Source of the DNA: a virus
IMG/VR virus record: IMGVR_UViG_3300042355_001140
Location: 1 to 40,320 of that record
Reading direction: 5' to 3' (one strand)
DNA length: 40,320 nt
Within the stretch, counting starts at the first letter, position 1, and each line of letters starts with the position of its first letter. The notes below the pieces were generated by a model, which saw only the letters and a program-made list of their open reading frames with translations, did not search any database and was not told the DNA's origin. Below, one piece after another: positions 7,645 through 15,228 of the stretch. The position numbers and the translations under genes are program-made.

Positions 7645-7768
7645 CCCGGTGATGCTGGCAGCGCCCACGAAGGCCAGCGTCTATTCCTTCGACAAGAATA
7701 AGAAGCTGGTCGGGCCTGCGACGGTGGTAATTCCTGCAGGTTGGTACGCACTTCCCAAGAGCAAATGA
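7538..7768 (+). CDS. Short lipoprotein, outer-membrane spanin-like candidate, 76 aa
   Basis: The N-terminus is basic (KHRRSSR), followed by a hydrophobic core (LIWLLALPIF) and a lipobox-like PAC with Cys at about residue 25, as expected for signal peptidase II processing and lipid attachment. The mature part is about 51 residues, with Val, Pro and Gly-rich beta character, and ends in Lys. It starts inside the upstream short gene in a different frame, as Rz1-type genes do. Location beside two holin-type proteins supports a lysis role, but other envelope roles such as superinfection exclusion are possible. It implies a Gram-negative host if the lipobox is real. Confidence 0.6.
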   Translation: MSTTAKHRRSSRLIWLLALPIFPACQTTVVMVPNGDPVMLAAPTKASVYSFDKNKKLVGPATVVIPAGWYALPKSK

Positions 7769-8010
7769 TCAACTACAAGGGCAACAAGTTCTCCGGCTAC
7801 AACAAGCCCAAGCGCACGCCGGGCGAGAACAAGAAATTCGCTGTCCTAGCCAAGGAGGGCGACAAGGTCGCTCTCGTGCGTTTCGGCGACCCGGATATGA
7901 CGATCAAGAAGCACATCCCGGAGCGGCGTGCATCATTCCGCGCCCGTCATGGTTGTGACGAGCCAGGCACCAAACTCTCCGCCAAGTATTGGGCGTGTAA
8001 ATCCTGGTAG
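7765..8010 (+). CDS. Small conserved protein with SFRARH/YW-CK-W motif, 81 aa
   Basis: The ATG at 7765 overlaps the previous stop. The middle has a Gly-Asp-Pro turn within FGDPDM, then ERRASFRARHGC, and the protein ends with AKYWACKSW. This string of motifs is familiar from a small domain that occurs alone or fused to larger proteins in many phages and some algal viruses, annotated as unknown function. The conserved Cys residues, the His, and the aromatic C-terminus suggest a compact, possibly metal-bound fold. Its position between the lysis-type cluster and the tail adaptor suggests a virion or assembly role, without proof. Confidence 0.65.
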   Translation: MINYKGNKFSGYNKPKRTPGENKKFAVLAKEGDKVALVRFGDPDMTIKKHIPERRASFRARHGCDEPGTKLSAKYWACKSW

Positions 8011-8013
8011 CCA

Positions 8014-8943
8014 ATGAGAACCGTCACCTACGACTACGTCCTGCAACGCGCCTGTGAGCTCACTGGGCGCGTTTTCTCAACGCTGACGACCGAGGAGTCC
8101 AACTTCTTCCGCACGTTCATCTCGATGTCATTAAGGAGCGCCTGGGAGTGCTTCGATTGGCCCGAGCAGACGGTGTATCAGCAGGAGTTCTTTGCGCCCA
8201 CTTACTCCTACCAGACGACCTACAACGCTGGCGACGTGGTTTATTACAAGGTCGAGGAGAAGTATTACCAGTGGGTCAACATCAACCCCGGCATTGGCCA
8301 GACCCCGACCAGCAATGGCCCGGGTGGACCAATCAATTCAATCTATTGGTCTGAGGCGCTGCCCAGCTACGGCAATAACGACGGCGATTGGGACAGCACA
8401 ACGGCATACACGCTAGGCCAGATTGTGCTGTATCCAGTGACGCAGGAGCACTATCAAGCCACCGCAGTTCCCCCGGTCGCCACCGCTCCTACAAACACGG
8501 CCTACTGGGGAATCCTGAACAAGTTCCTGCGCAATATCTCGCAGACCAACAACCCCGACGGCACAACCCGGGCTGTCCCCATCGGTGAGACCTTCTCGGT
8601 CTGGCCAGCCGACCCTCGTGTCACCTGGCGTCAGCAGGAGGTCACGTACACGTTCACCGATGACGGTGTGCTGGTTGGGAACGACCTCCCCTACGTCTGG
8701 CTGGAGTTCCGTAAGACCCCACCGCTCCTATCCAACTCCGCCGAGGCCACCGCCTACGCCTTCCCCTACCGCTTCTGCGAGATCTGCGCACTCAAGGCCG
8801 CCGGCCAGATGCTCCGGGTCGACGGCAAGATCGACCTGGGCAACCAGTTCCTTGAGTTAGGAGAGGTTGAACTGACCAAGGAGATCGACAAGGTGGCGCT
8901 CCAGGAGAAATATGTCCGGCAGATAATCGTACCGTCCCGGTGA
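8014..8943 (+). CDS. Head-to-tail adaptor-like protein with two carbohydrate-binding-like repeats, 309 aa
   Basis: The N-terminal about 60 residues are helical (DYVLQRACELTGR, then a segment rich in Phe, Ser and Trp) and resemble the start of tail adaptor proteins placed before the large tail nozzle protein. Two inserted repeats follow, at about residues 70-95 and 128-155. Each has the pattern (Y/W)-x(2-4)-Y-x-x-G-(D/Q)-(V/I)-V-x-Y with nearby aromatics, as in CBM5/12-type chitin-binding modules. The C-terminal half returns to a helical pattern ending in a Lys/Arg-rich tail. The gene is directly followed, after one base, by the nozzle-like protein. The adaptor call rests on order and length; the repeat call on pattern. 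Confidence 0.6.
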   Translation: MRTVTYDYVLQRACELTGRVFSTLTTEESNFFRTFISMSLRSAWECFDWPEQTVYQQEFFAPTYSYQTTYNAGDVVYYKVEEKYYQWVNINPGIGQTPTSNGPGGPINSIYWSEALPSYGNNDGDWDSTTAYTLGQIVLYPVTQEHYQATAVPPVATAPTNTAYWGILNKFLRNISQTNNPDGTTRAVPIGETFSVWPADPRVTWRQQEVTYTFTDDGVLVGNDLPYVWLEFRKTPPLLSNSAEATAYAFPYRFCEICALKAAGQMLRVDGKIDLGNQFLELGEVELTKEIDKVALQEKYVRQIIVPSR

Positions 8944-8944
8944 T

Positions 8945-11770
8945 ATGCCTGACCTGCCTCAAATCGGTGCAATCGACGATGGATTCGTTGGAGTGGTATC
9001 GCGCATTGATCCTGCGCTGATCCCGGCCTCCTACGTTTCCAACGCCGTCAACCGACGCTTCGAGGATCAGGTCATCAAGAACCGCTGGGGCATTGTGCAG
9101 CCCAAGTGGGGCGGCCGCTGGTCGAGCGGATCACGCATCGTCACGCTCACATCTGGATCATCGGTCGGTGTTCCTGTCTCCGGCACTCAGATCCCGGAAA
9201 ACTCGCAGGTGGTTTGCGACGTGGACGCCAACACCCAGATCTTTTCCAACGGCACGCTCTGTACGCTGGACGACAACACCAACGCGACCTTCAGTACTGC
9301 GGCATTTAGCTTCGCGCCGTCGCCTGCAAACAAGACGGTGCAGTTCTACAACTCGACCGCTCCCTTTGAGGATATCCTCGGCATCCTGCCCTACCGCGAC
9401 CCGGACACCGGGGCCAATGCACTTCTGGTGGCAGTCAACGAGGCCCGGACCTCTGACGGTGGCCAGGGCAAGGTCTGGTGCATCCGGCCCAACCAGTCGC
9501 CCGTGGAAGTGTCCATGAACGGGCACGACATCTACCTGCCGGTGCGCCTTATCCAGGCCACCAACGGCGTGGTCATGCTGCGCCCGGGCAACGCCCGATA
9601 CTACTTCGACAGCGTTACCGGCATCGTCTACGACTCAATCGACACCGAGGGCAACGATGCAATCCTGTGTGAAAACAGTTTCCTTCTCTCCCAAGAGGCA
9701 TCCACCGAGATCACACTGAACGTGGTGCCCGATCTGGCCACCGGAGACATCGTGAACGTCGGCCAAATCGGCAATGCTGCTCCCCTCTGGAATGCGTCAC
9801 CCGGGTCTGGCCAAGGCTTCCAGCTCTACGTCAACGTGGTTAATCAGGAGGTCTCGCTGCACCTGACTCTTGCTGATGCTCGGGCCAAGACCAACTCGTT
9901 GCCACTAAACCCGGAGAACAACGCCCGCTACTACATTGAGCTGGCCAGCAACACGACCGGCTATGACCTGGCTCAGGACATCGTCAACAACCTGAACGAC
10001 GGGATGCCGATCCTGATGCAGAGCACGGCAACCAACCCGTCTGCGCTCGACGCCGGTTTCAACCGCATCCCCTCCACGCTGTCGATCAATAGTTCCGACG
10101 CTACTGCGGACACTATTGCGGTCTTTAACCACAACTTCATCCCGGGCGATCAGGTCACACTGACCAACATTGAAAACGGTGGGGCCAACGTCACCAACAA
10201 GATCTACTACGTCTACCCGGTCGATAACAACACGCTGCGCCTGTTCTCGGGCACGACCGAGGAGACCGACTCGCTGAACGACGCCAACCGAGCAATCATT
10301 CAGATCACAACCAGTGGCACGTCGCCCAACATCACGATCAGCGCGGTCACGATCCTCAATCAGGGCTCCGGCTACCTCTCGGCCCCGGTGATCACGGTCT
10401 CTGGCACATCCAGCGTGGCCGCAAGCCTGACTGCAACAGTCACCAACGGAATCGTCAGCGCAGTCACCATCGTCAATGCGGGCGTCTATTCAACGACCCC
10501 CACTGCCACGGTGGCCATGCCTTCGACCCTGGTGGACATTACTACTTCCAACATCACCGGCAGTATCAAGCGCTCGAGCGCTTCCGGTTCCTCGGTGCCC
10601 CCGGGTCGCGAGGGCCTGTACTTCCAGAACCGCCTGCTGCTGCTCTACGGCAACGATTACCTGGCCGTCTCCGACGTGCTGGACCCGCTGCACTACTCGC
10701 CTATCCTGAACGAGTTCAAGCTCAACACCGGCAGCAATGACCGGGTGGTGGCCCTGTACCCGTTCAACATGACCACGCTATTGGTCTTCAAGGAACGCTC
10801 GGTGCTGGCCGTGGAGAACCTCTACGGCGACCTGTCGACCACCCGCCTGACCGAGATCACTCGGGAGTTCGGCTGCGTGTCTCAGGCCTCTATCGCAGGC
10901 ACGGGCTCCGACGTCATCTTCCTGTCCCAGCGCGGCATCATCAGCCTGCGCCAGACCGAGTTTGGCATCAGCCAATCGGTGGTGGTGCCATTGTCCGACC
11001 AGATCCAGAACATCGTCGACGACATCGACCAGGCCTTCTGGAGCAACGCCTGCGGGACCTACTTCTCCAACCGCTACATCCTAAGCGTGCCGGTCGAGGG
11101 CGGTGACGGCACCAACCAACGCACGCTGGTCTACAACTTCCTGAACAAGGCCTGGGAAGGTTACTGGGAGGGCTCTCTACTCGTTCCGCGGTTCTGGTGC
11201 CGTGTCATTGTAGCAGGCACCGACACGCTCTGCTGGGCCGATGAGAGTGGCCTGATCCACCAGTTCGACCCGCTCGGCCTTGTGGACGCCGACCGCACTG
11301 GCGTGCTGACCCAGATCAGCACCGAGGTTCGCTTCCGCGGCTACACCGGGGAGGACAACGTCGACCACAAGCAGTGGACCGACATCCAGTTCGAGCTGGG
11401 CAACTGGAACACCCGCTATTCCATCACTGCGCAGTTCGACGGTGTGAATGAGTTCTACACGGTTGCCACCGACCAGACCAAAGATCGCACGGCCTACTAC
11501 ACCTACGGCAGCGGCACCTACAACACCAACAACACCGGCGACAACTTCTTGGCTCCGTACCGCGAGGACTACTCGGTGACCACCCAGTTCCGCTGCGGCA
11601 ACAATGGATGGAAGGCCGGCCTGCACCAGTTCTTCAGCCACAAGGCCCGACTGCGCAAGCATTCGGCTTCTGTGCAGCCGCTGATCACCACCGATCAGGG
11701 CTCGCTCGACATCTACAGCGCCAAGGTCATCGGCATTGCATTCCGACTCTACGGCAAGAACGACGTCTAA
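8945..11770 (+). CDS. Large tail nozzle/tail-tube-like protein, 941 aa
   Basis: This is probably the distal tail tube (nozzle) component of a short tail, the role of T7 gp12 and P22 gp10. The opening (an IDDGFVGVVSRIDP stretch, then Asn-Arg-Arg-Phe-Glu-Asp) resembles the family start where 'NGRFEDGVI'-like text is common. Residues about 560-700 contain the pattern of a bladed beta fold (YFQNRLLLLYG, then DVLDPLHYSP, LLVFKERSV, SQRGIISL), which I associate with that nozzle family. Residues about 390-540 look like an inserted beta domain with Thr/Val/Ser repeats (for example TVSGTSS followed by ATVTNG), similar to surface Ig-like or adhesin inserts. Position between the adaptor and small fibre genes fits. 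Confidence 0.7.
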   Translation: MPDLPQIGAIDDGFVGVVSRIDPALIPASYVSNAVNRRFEDQVIKNRWGIVQPKWGGRWSSGSRIVTLTSGSSVGVPVSGTQIPENSQVVCDVDANTQIFSNGTLCTLDDNTNATFSTAAFSFAPSPANKTVQFYNSTAPFEDILGILPYRDPDTGANALLVAVNEARTSDGGQGKVWCIRPNQSPVEVSMNGHDIYLPVRLIQATNGVVMLRPGNARYYFDSVTGIVYDSIDTEGNDAILCENSFLLSQEASTEITLNVVPDLATGDIVNVGQIGNAAPLWNASPGSGQGFQLYVNVVNQEVSLHLTLADARAKTNSLPLNPENNARYYIELASNTTGYDLAQDIVNNLNDGMPILMQSTATNPSALDAGFNRIPSTLSINSSDATADTIAVFNHNFIPGDQVTLTNIENGGANVTNKIYYVYPVDNNTLRLFSGTTEETDSLNDANRAIIQITTSGTSPNITISAVTILNQGSGYLSAPVITVSGTSSVAASLTATVTNGIVSAVTIVNAGVYSTTPTATVAMPSTLVDITTSNITGSIKRSSASGSSVPPGREGLYFQNRLLLLYGNDYLAVSDVLDPLHYSPILNEFKLNTGSNDRVVALYPFNMTTLLVFKERSVLAVENLYGDLSTTRLTEITREFGCVSQASIAGTGSDVIFLSQRGIISLRQTEFGISQSVVVPLSDQIQNIVDDIDQAFWSNACGTYFSNRYILSVPVEGGDGTNQRTLVYNFLNKAWEGYWEGSLLVPRFWCRVIVAGTDTLCWADESGLIHQFDPLGLVDADRTGVLTQISTEVRFRGYTGEDNVDHKQWTDIQFELGNWNTRYSITAQFDGVNEFYTVATDQTKDRTAYYTYGSGTYNTNNTGDNFLAPYREDYSVTTQFRCGNNGWKAGLHQFFSHKARLRKHSASVQPLITTDQGSLDIYSAKVIGIAFRLYGKNDV

Positions 11771-11776
11771 ACCACC

Positions 11777-12508
11777 ATGCCACTCTTCGTAAACGTCACC
11801 CCAGGCACCACGATCAGCCCGACAACCACACTGTCGGCTTCGACACTCAACCTACTTGGTACGCCCACCGTAAACATCACGGGCACCATCGACGGCGGCA
11901 CGCTGACCATCGGTGCCAACTCAGTAAATTCCGCAGCAATCCAAGATCTGGCGGTTACCACCGGCAAGATCGCCGACAACGCTGTCACCAACGCCAAGCT
12001 GGCGACGATGGCGGCCAACACCATCAAGGGCAACAACACCGGCAGCAGCGCGACCCCGGTCGACCTGACGGCAGCTCAAACCAAGACCCTGCTTTCGTTG
12101 GTGCCCGACGAGACAACGATTGAGACCAGCGGCACCACGATCCGCCTGAAGGACAACTCGGTCACCTCGGCCAAGCTCTCGACAGCCCCGCAGACCAGCA
12201 GCTCGGCTACGCCATCAGTCGTCGTAGCAACCAGTCTGACTTGGAACCTGACACCGACAGCCAATGTCACCGCTGACATCCTCTTTGGAGCCAACGACGA
12301 CGGCAAGACCGTGCTGGTGAAGGTGAAGCAGAGTTCAGCCGGCAACCTGACAGCAGCCTTTACTTCGACAGGTAAGACGGTTCGTTGGCAGGGCGGATCG
12401 CCACCGGTCCCGTCATTGACCCCTGCAGCTAACAAAGCCGACTTGTTTGTCTTTGCCTGCATCGGCACCAACGTATACGCGAAGCAGATAGCCAACTTTG
12501 ACGCCTAA
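11777..12508 (+). CDS. Fibre-type repeat protein, 243 aa
   Basis: Ser/Thr/Ala/Asn-rich throughout. Residues about 35-110 carry short fibre repeats of the kinds '[10 protein letters not shown]', '[10 protein letters not shown]' and '[11 protein letters not shown]', which recur in phage tail fibres and form elongated beta or triple-stranded shafts. The last about 90 residues look like a compact beta domain, including a VLVKVKQ strand and a terminal Gly/Ala section, that could be a tip. The leader is TAAACCACC before ATG with no Shine-Dalgarno. The stop shares an A with the next ATG. It may attach to the nozzle-like protein encoded just upstream. Confidence 0.65.
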   Translation: MPLFVNVTPGTTISPTTTLSASTLNLLGTPTVNITGTIDGGTLTIGANSVNSAAIQDLAVTTGKIADNAVTNAKLATMAANTIKGNNTGSSATPVDLTAAQTKTLLSLVPDETTIETSGTTIRLKDNSVTSAKLSTAPQTSSSATPSVVVATSLTWNLTPTANVTADILFGANDDGKTVLVKVKQSSAGNLTAAFTSTGKTVRWQGGSPPVPSLTPAANKADLFVFACIGTNVYAKQIANFDA

Positions 12509-12927
12509 TGCACGACTCTTGGTTCACCACTGGAGCGTCAGTGCCAACTTCTGGCACGGTCCAATGCATTTTTACTGTCCCAGCCAACACTCAGACAGAT
12601 CCAAATGCGAATGATGAGTATGTCATCAACCCGTCGACAACTTTATTTACAGCGCAAGATATCTATCAAAGGCCGATACCAATCACCACCACGTTAAAAG
12701 TTCAGGTGGTTCAAAACGGCGCTGGCACGATTAACAACCCGATCACAAACACCGCTGTTTATTACACCTACACCGGCCCTTTCGTATTAACTCAAGCACT
12801 CCCAGGTGCAACGGTTGGTCCATCCTATTTGATGGCAAGCCGAGCTTTCGATACAGTGACCGGAGACGGTATCCAGACCCCAGAACCGCAGCAGTGGAAC
12901 ACTGTCCCAAACAATCCTGAGCAATGA
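12508..12927 (+). CDS. Hypothetical virion-region protein, 139 aa
   Basis: Unrecognised. The protein is rich in Thr, Asn, Pro, Val and Tyr, with alternating beta-like segments such as TTTLKVQVVQNG and TAVYYTYTGPF, and few charged residues. This composition fits a surface or decoration domain. The ATG overlaps the upstream stop by one base (TAATG), a strong sign of coupled translation with the fibre-type protein. Its GC content is clearly below that of its neighbours, which suggests separate origin or exchange. The stop overlaps the next gene by ATGA. Confidence 0.6.
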   Translation: MHDSWFTTGASVPTSGTVQCIFTVPANTQTDPNANDEYVINPSTTLFTAQDIYQRPIPITTTLKVQVVQNGAGTINNPITNTAVYYTYTGPFVLTQALPGATVGPSYLMASRAFDTVTGDGIQTPEPQQWNTVPNNPEQ

Positions 12928-13340
12928 TCTCGCAGACCACAGACTACCTGCTGCACAAGCTCCCGGACAGCTTCAAAGGCTGGACCCGCGAGGCCGTCGA
13001 GGACTACGTCATGTTCCATGCGGAGCAAGGCACGCTCAAGATTGCCACACAGGACGAGCAGGTGGTTGCTGTGCTTGTAGGCTGGCGTCAGATGGGTCCA
13101 GAGCCTAAGGCCTGGGAGTGGCAGCATTCCGACCCCAATGGCGACCACTGGTACTGGCATCAATTCGCCGCGGATTGCGCGGTGTTTGCCATGGCGGTGG
13201 CGGCTAAGTTCTTTCACGACAGGCCGGAAAGCGCAATCCTCCCGGCCATCGGTCACAGAAACGGTAAACTGGTCACCTACAAGAAAGGCAGTATGCCGAT
13301 CTACAAGATGGCCTACAAAAAACATGGGAACATCAGTTAG
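12924..13340 (+). CDS. GNAT-like small protein at start of ejection module, 138 aa
   Basis: Residues about 35-55 have an alternating hydrophobic pattern (LKIATQDEQVVAVLVGW) like the central strands of the GNAT acyltransferase fold. An aromatic strand around HWYWHQF follows, then a helix (about 85-100), then a Gly/Lys/Met segment with a PIYKMAYKKHG end. Related small GNAT-like proteins open the internal-virion block in T7-type phages (gp13). The order here (GNAT-like, 265 aa, 120 aa, 629 aa, giant protein) parallels that. No clear acetyl-CoA pyrophosphate loop is visible, so catalytic activity is doubtful. The start overlaps the previous stop by ATGA, and its end overlaps the next gene by 17 bases. 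Confidence 0.45.
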   Translation: MISQTTDYLLHKLPDSFKGWTREAVEDYVMFHAEQGTLKIATQDEQVVAVLVGWRQMGPEPKAWEWQHSDPNGDHWYWHQFAADCAVFAMAVAAKFFHDRPESAILPAIGHRNGKLVTYKKGSMPIYKMAYKKHGNIS

Positions 13341-14121
13341 CGCACCTGCTCCAAGGGATTACGCCCAGGAAACCCGGGATACACTCCGAAGCCAAATTGA
13401 TCTGGCTCCAGAGAAGTACGCCGCCGAGGCCCAGTTTGCGCCTAAGTATCAAGCGCTTCAGCTTGGCCTTCTTCAGCAGGCCACACCGGAGCTCCTGAGG
13501 CTCTACAAGGAGCAGATCGCGCCCACCATGGGCGAGGTCGAGGCGGCCGCCCGCTCCCGCTCCCGGGCCGGTGACATTGCCGACATCGAGAGACTCGGGC
13601 CGCAAGCCCGTGCTGCGATCAAGGCGGCCTCGCCGGAACAGGCTGCCTTGGCCGATACGTTGACCGCGCAAGCTCAGTCTGGCCTGGCTGCCGGTTCCCG
13701 TCTGACCCCTGAGCAACAGCGCATGGTTGAACAGCAGACCCGTTCCGGGCTGGCTGCACGGGGCCTAGCTCAAGGCCCGTCCGGTGCCCTGCAGGAGGCT
13801 GTGCGATCCCAGATGGCCGGTGCCGGCCTTCAACAGCAGCGCCAGCAGCAGGCCATGGGCGCTCTTGGTGCTTCGCAAGGAGTTTATGGTGACGTATTCC
13901 AGCAAGTGCTCGGAAGGCCTTCTCAGGCATTTGCTGGATCTCAGGGCTTCCTCGGGCAGGCTCAGGGATTCAACCCTGGCCAGTTGTTCAATCCGGAGTC
14001 GCAGTACGCTGCCAACCTGATTGGTGGAAACCAACAGCAAGCACTTGCCGCCCGCACCGCTTCCGCCGCCAACACTACCGCGCTGATTGGCGCAGGTATG
14101 TCTGCCGTTTCCAGCCTATGA
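13324..14121 (+). CDS. Internal virion/ejection-type protein, 265 aa
   Basis: Mostly helical and rich in Ala, Gln, Gly, Leu and Arg, with no Cys. Residues about 15-90 form long amphipathic helices, residues about 90-170 are Ala/Gln-rich, and the C-terminal part alternates Gly-Phe-Gly-Gln-type turns with a hydrophobic Ala/Gly end (GAGMSAVSSL) that could contact membrane. This composition is typical of phage internal virion proteins that leave the capsid ahead of the DNA. I prefer the ATG at 13324 (17-base overlap with the upstream gene) over an earlier in-frame start at 13138, which lies deep inside it. Length and place compare with T7 gp14. Confidence 0.6.
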   Translation: MGTSVSAPAPRDYAQETRDTLRSQIDLAPEKYAAEAQFAPKYQALQLGLLQQATPELLRLYKEQIAPTMGEVEAAARSRSRAGDIADIERLGPQARAAIKAASPEQAALADTLTAQAQSGLAAGSRLTPEQQRMVEQQTRSGLAARGLAQGPSGALQEAVRSQMAGAGLQQQRQQQAMGALGASQGVYGDVFQQVLGRPSQAFAGSQGFLGQAQGFNPGQLFNPESQYAANLIGGNQQQALAARTASAANTTALIGAGMSAVSSL

Positions 14122-14480
14122 ACTACGGATATCCCGGGGCAATGCCCTATGGGCAAAACGGTGGAATGAGCCAGTTCGCACCGCAGATGCCTGCCATGCA
14201 ACCGGGTACAGGTTTTGGCGCTCAGATGCAGCCAATGAATCCGATCAACACCGTGTCGGAGATTGAGCAGCAGCGTAAGCGCCTAAAGGCTCTCGGACTG
14301 GACGACACCATGATCGACGATGCCTTGTCGTTTAAGCAGGGCCTTTTCGAGAAGCGCGATGAGATGCAGGGGCAGGCTATGGAAGCTATTGGCAGCGGAC
14401 TCAAGTCTGCTGGAACCGGAATTGCCAATATGGGATCTGCCGCTAGTGCTGGCCTTAAAGGCCTTGCGTCATCTTTGTGA
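14118..14480 (+). CDS. Small Met/Gly/Gln-rich internal virion-type protein, 120 aa
   Basis: The first about 45 residues are disordered-looking and rich in Met, Pro, Gly and Gln. Residues about 47-80 form a charged helix containing LKALGLDDTMIDDAL. Residues 85-120 are Gly/Ala/Ser-rich and weakly hydrophobic. I do not recognise the family. It is translationally coupled to its neighbours by ATGA overlaps on both sides and lies within the ejection-protein block, so an internal virion or assembly role is plausible. It has no Cys or Trp. Confidence 0.55.
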   Translation: MNYGYPGAMPYGQNGGMSQFAPQMPAMQPGTGFGAQMQPMNPINTVSEIEQQRKRLKALGLDDTMIDDALSFKQGLFEKRDEMQGQAMEAIGSGLKSAGTGIANMGSAASAGLKGLASSL

Positions 14481-14806
14481 TCATCAAGTTCCAGCGATGC
14501 ACAGGAATCAGGCTCTTTCGGTTGTTCCGATGGCAGCTTGAGGTCTGGTTTTGCCCCGCTGGTGAGTTGATCCCGTCGCATTGCCACAGCCAGTTTGACT
14601 CCCGGATTATCCACATCCTCGGGACCATGCGTTGGATGATGGGTGGCAAATCAAAGCACGTAACCAGCTACCACTGCGGATGGTCTAAGCCCGTCCCAGC
14701 CGGCGTGCAGCACAGTGCCATCGCGCTGTCGTTCTCGGTGTTCGCCAATCTGGAGCGGTGGAGCGGCAACCCAACCTCCGCGGCAATCGACTTCCACCCG
14801 GCGTGA
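14477..14806 (+). CDS. Cupin-like small protein (tentative), 109 aa
   Basis: The protein has alternating beta segments and a motif CPAGELIPSHCHSQF (about residues 26-40), in which Gly, Pro, His-Cys-His and a following acidic/Arg strand resemble cupin motif 1. A later His-Cys-Gly-Trp and a Phe-Ser-Val-Phe-Ala strand would fit the second half of a small barrel. Cupin-like orphans with no known substrate occur in several phages. The missing Glu in the expected metal-binding position leaves the call open. It overlaps the genes on both sides by 4 bases (ATGA upstream, GTGA downstream). Confidence 0.4.
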   Translation: MIIKFQRCTGIRLFRLFRWQLEVWFCPAGELIPSHCHSQFDSRIIHILGTMRWMMGGKSKHVTSYHCGWSKPVPAGVQHSAIALSFSVFANLERWSGNPTSAAIDFHPA

Positions 14807-15225
14807 ACAAACTCGGCCAACTCTACTTCGACGCAGCCGGCGGCAACCACAACGCCGTGGTGTTCATCACAGCCTTCCATGCCTACTGCCATGCCATCGA
14901 CGACCTGGTCGACGGCGACGTGCCGTTCACCCCGGAGGCCTTCCTAGACGTGATGATGCAGGCCAACAGCCTCTACTCGACCCCGTTCTACATTGAGAAC
15001 TGGTTCCGGCTGCAGCCCGTCATCGCGCAGATCACCAGCACCTACGCCGACTCGGTTGCCTGGGAGAAGGCAGACGAGGAGTGGAAGCGTCAGACATCAG
15101 ATGTCCTACGGCTCTGCGGCAACGACATGATCATCCAAGTGGCTTGGATCATTGGGGGATACAAGCACATGAGGGCTATCAGCTTGAAACTGCGCGAGTT
15201 CGCGTATCACTCTCAACACAGCTAA
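14803..15225 (+). CDS. All-helical protein with an Asp-rich DDLVD motif, 140 aa
   Basis: The GTG at 14803 overlaps the previous stop; I prefer it to an in-frame start at 14758 inside the upstream gene. Residues about 20-35 read FHAYCHAIDDLVDGD. This resembles the first Asp-rich motif of squalene/phytoene synthases, where YC-R-x-DD-x-VD sits on an active-site helix. The protein is only about half the length of that family and shows no second Asp-rich motif of the expected type, so it may be a reduced, non-catalytic or convergent fold. It lies within the ejection-protein block. Function unknown; the motif is seen, the relationship is inference. Confidence 0.5.
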   Translation: MNKLGQLYFDAAGGNHNAVVFITAFHAYCHAIDDLVDGDVPFTPEAFLDVMMQANSLYSTPFYIENWFRLQPVIAQITSTYADSVAWEKADEEWKRQTSDVLRLCGNDMIIQVAWIIGGYKHMRAISLKLREFAYHSQHS

Positions 15226-15228
15226 TCT

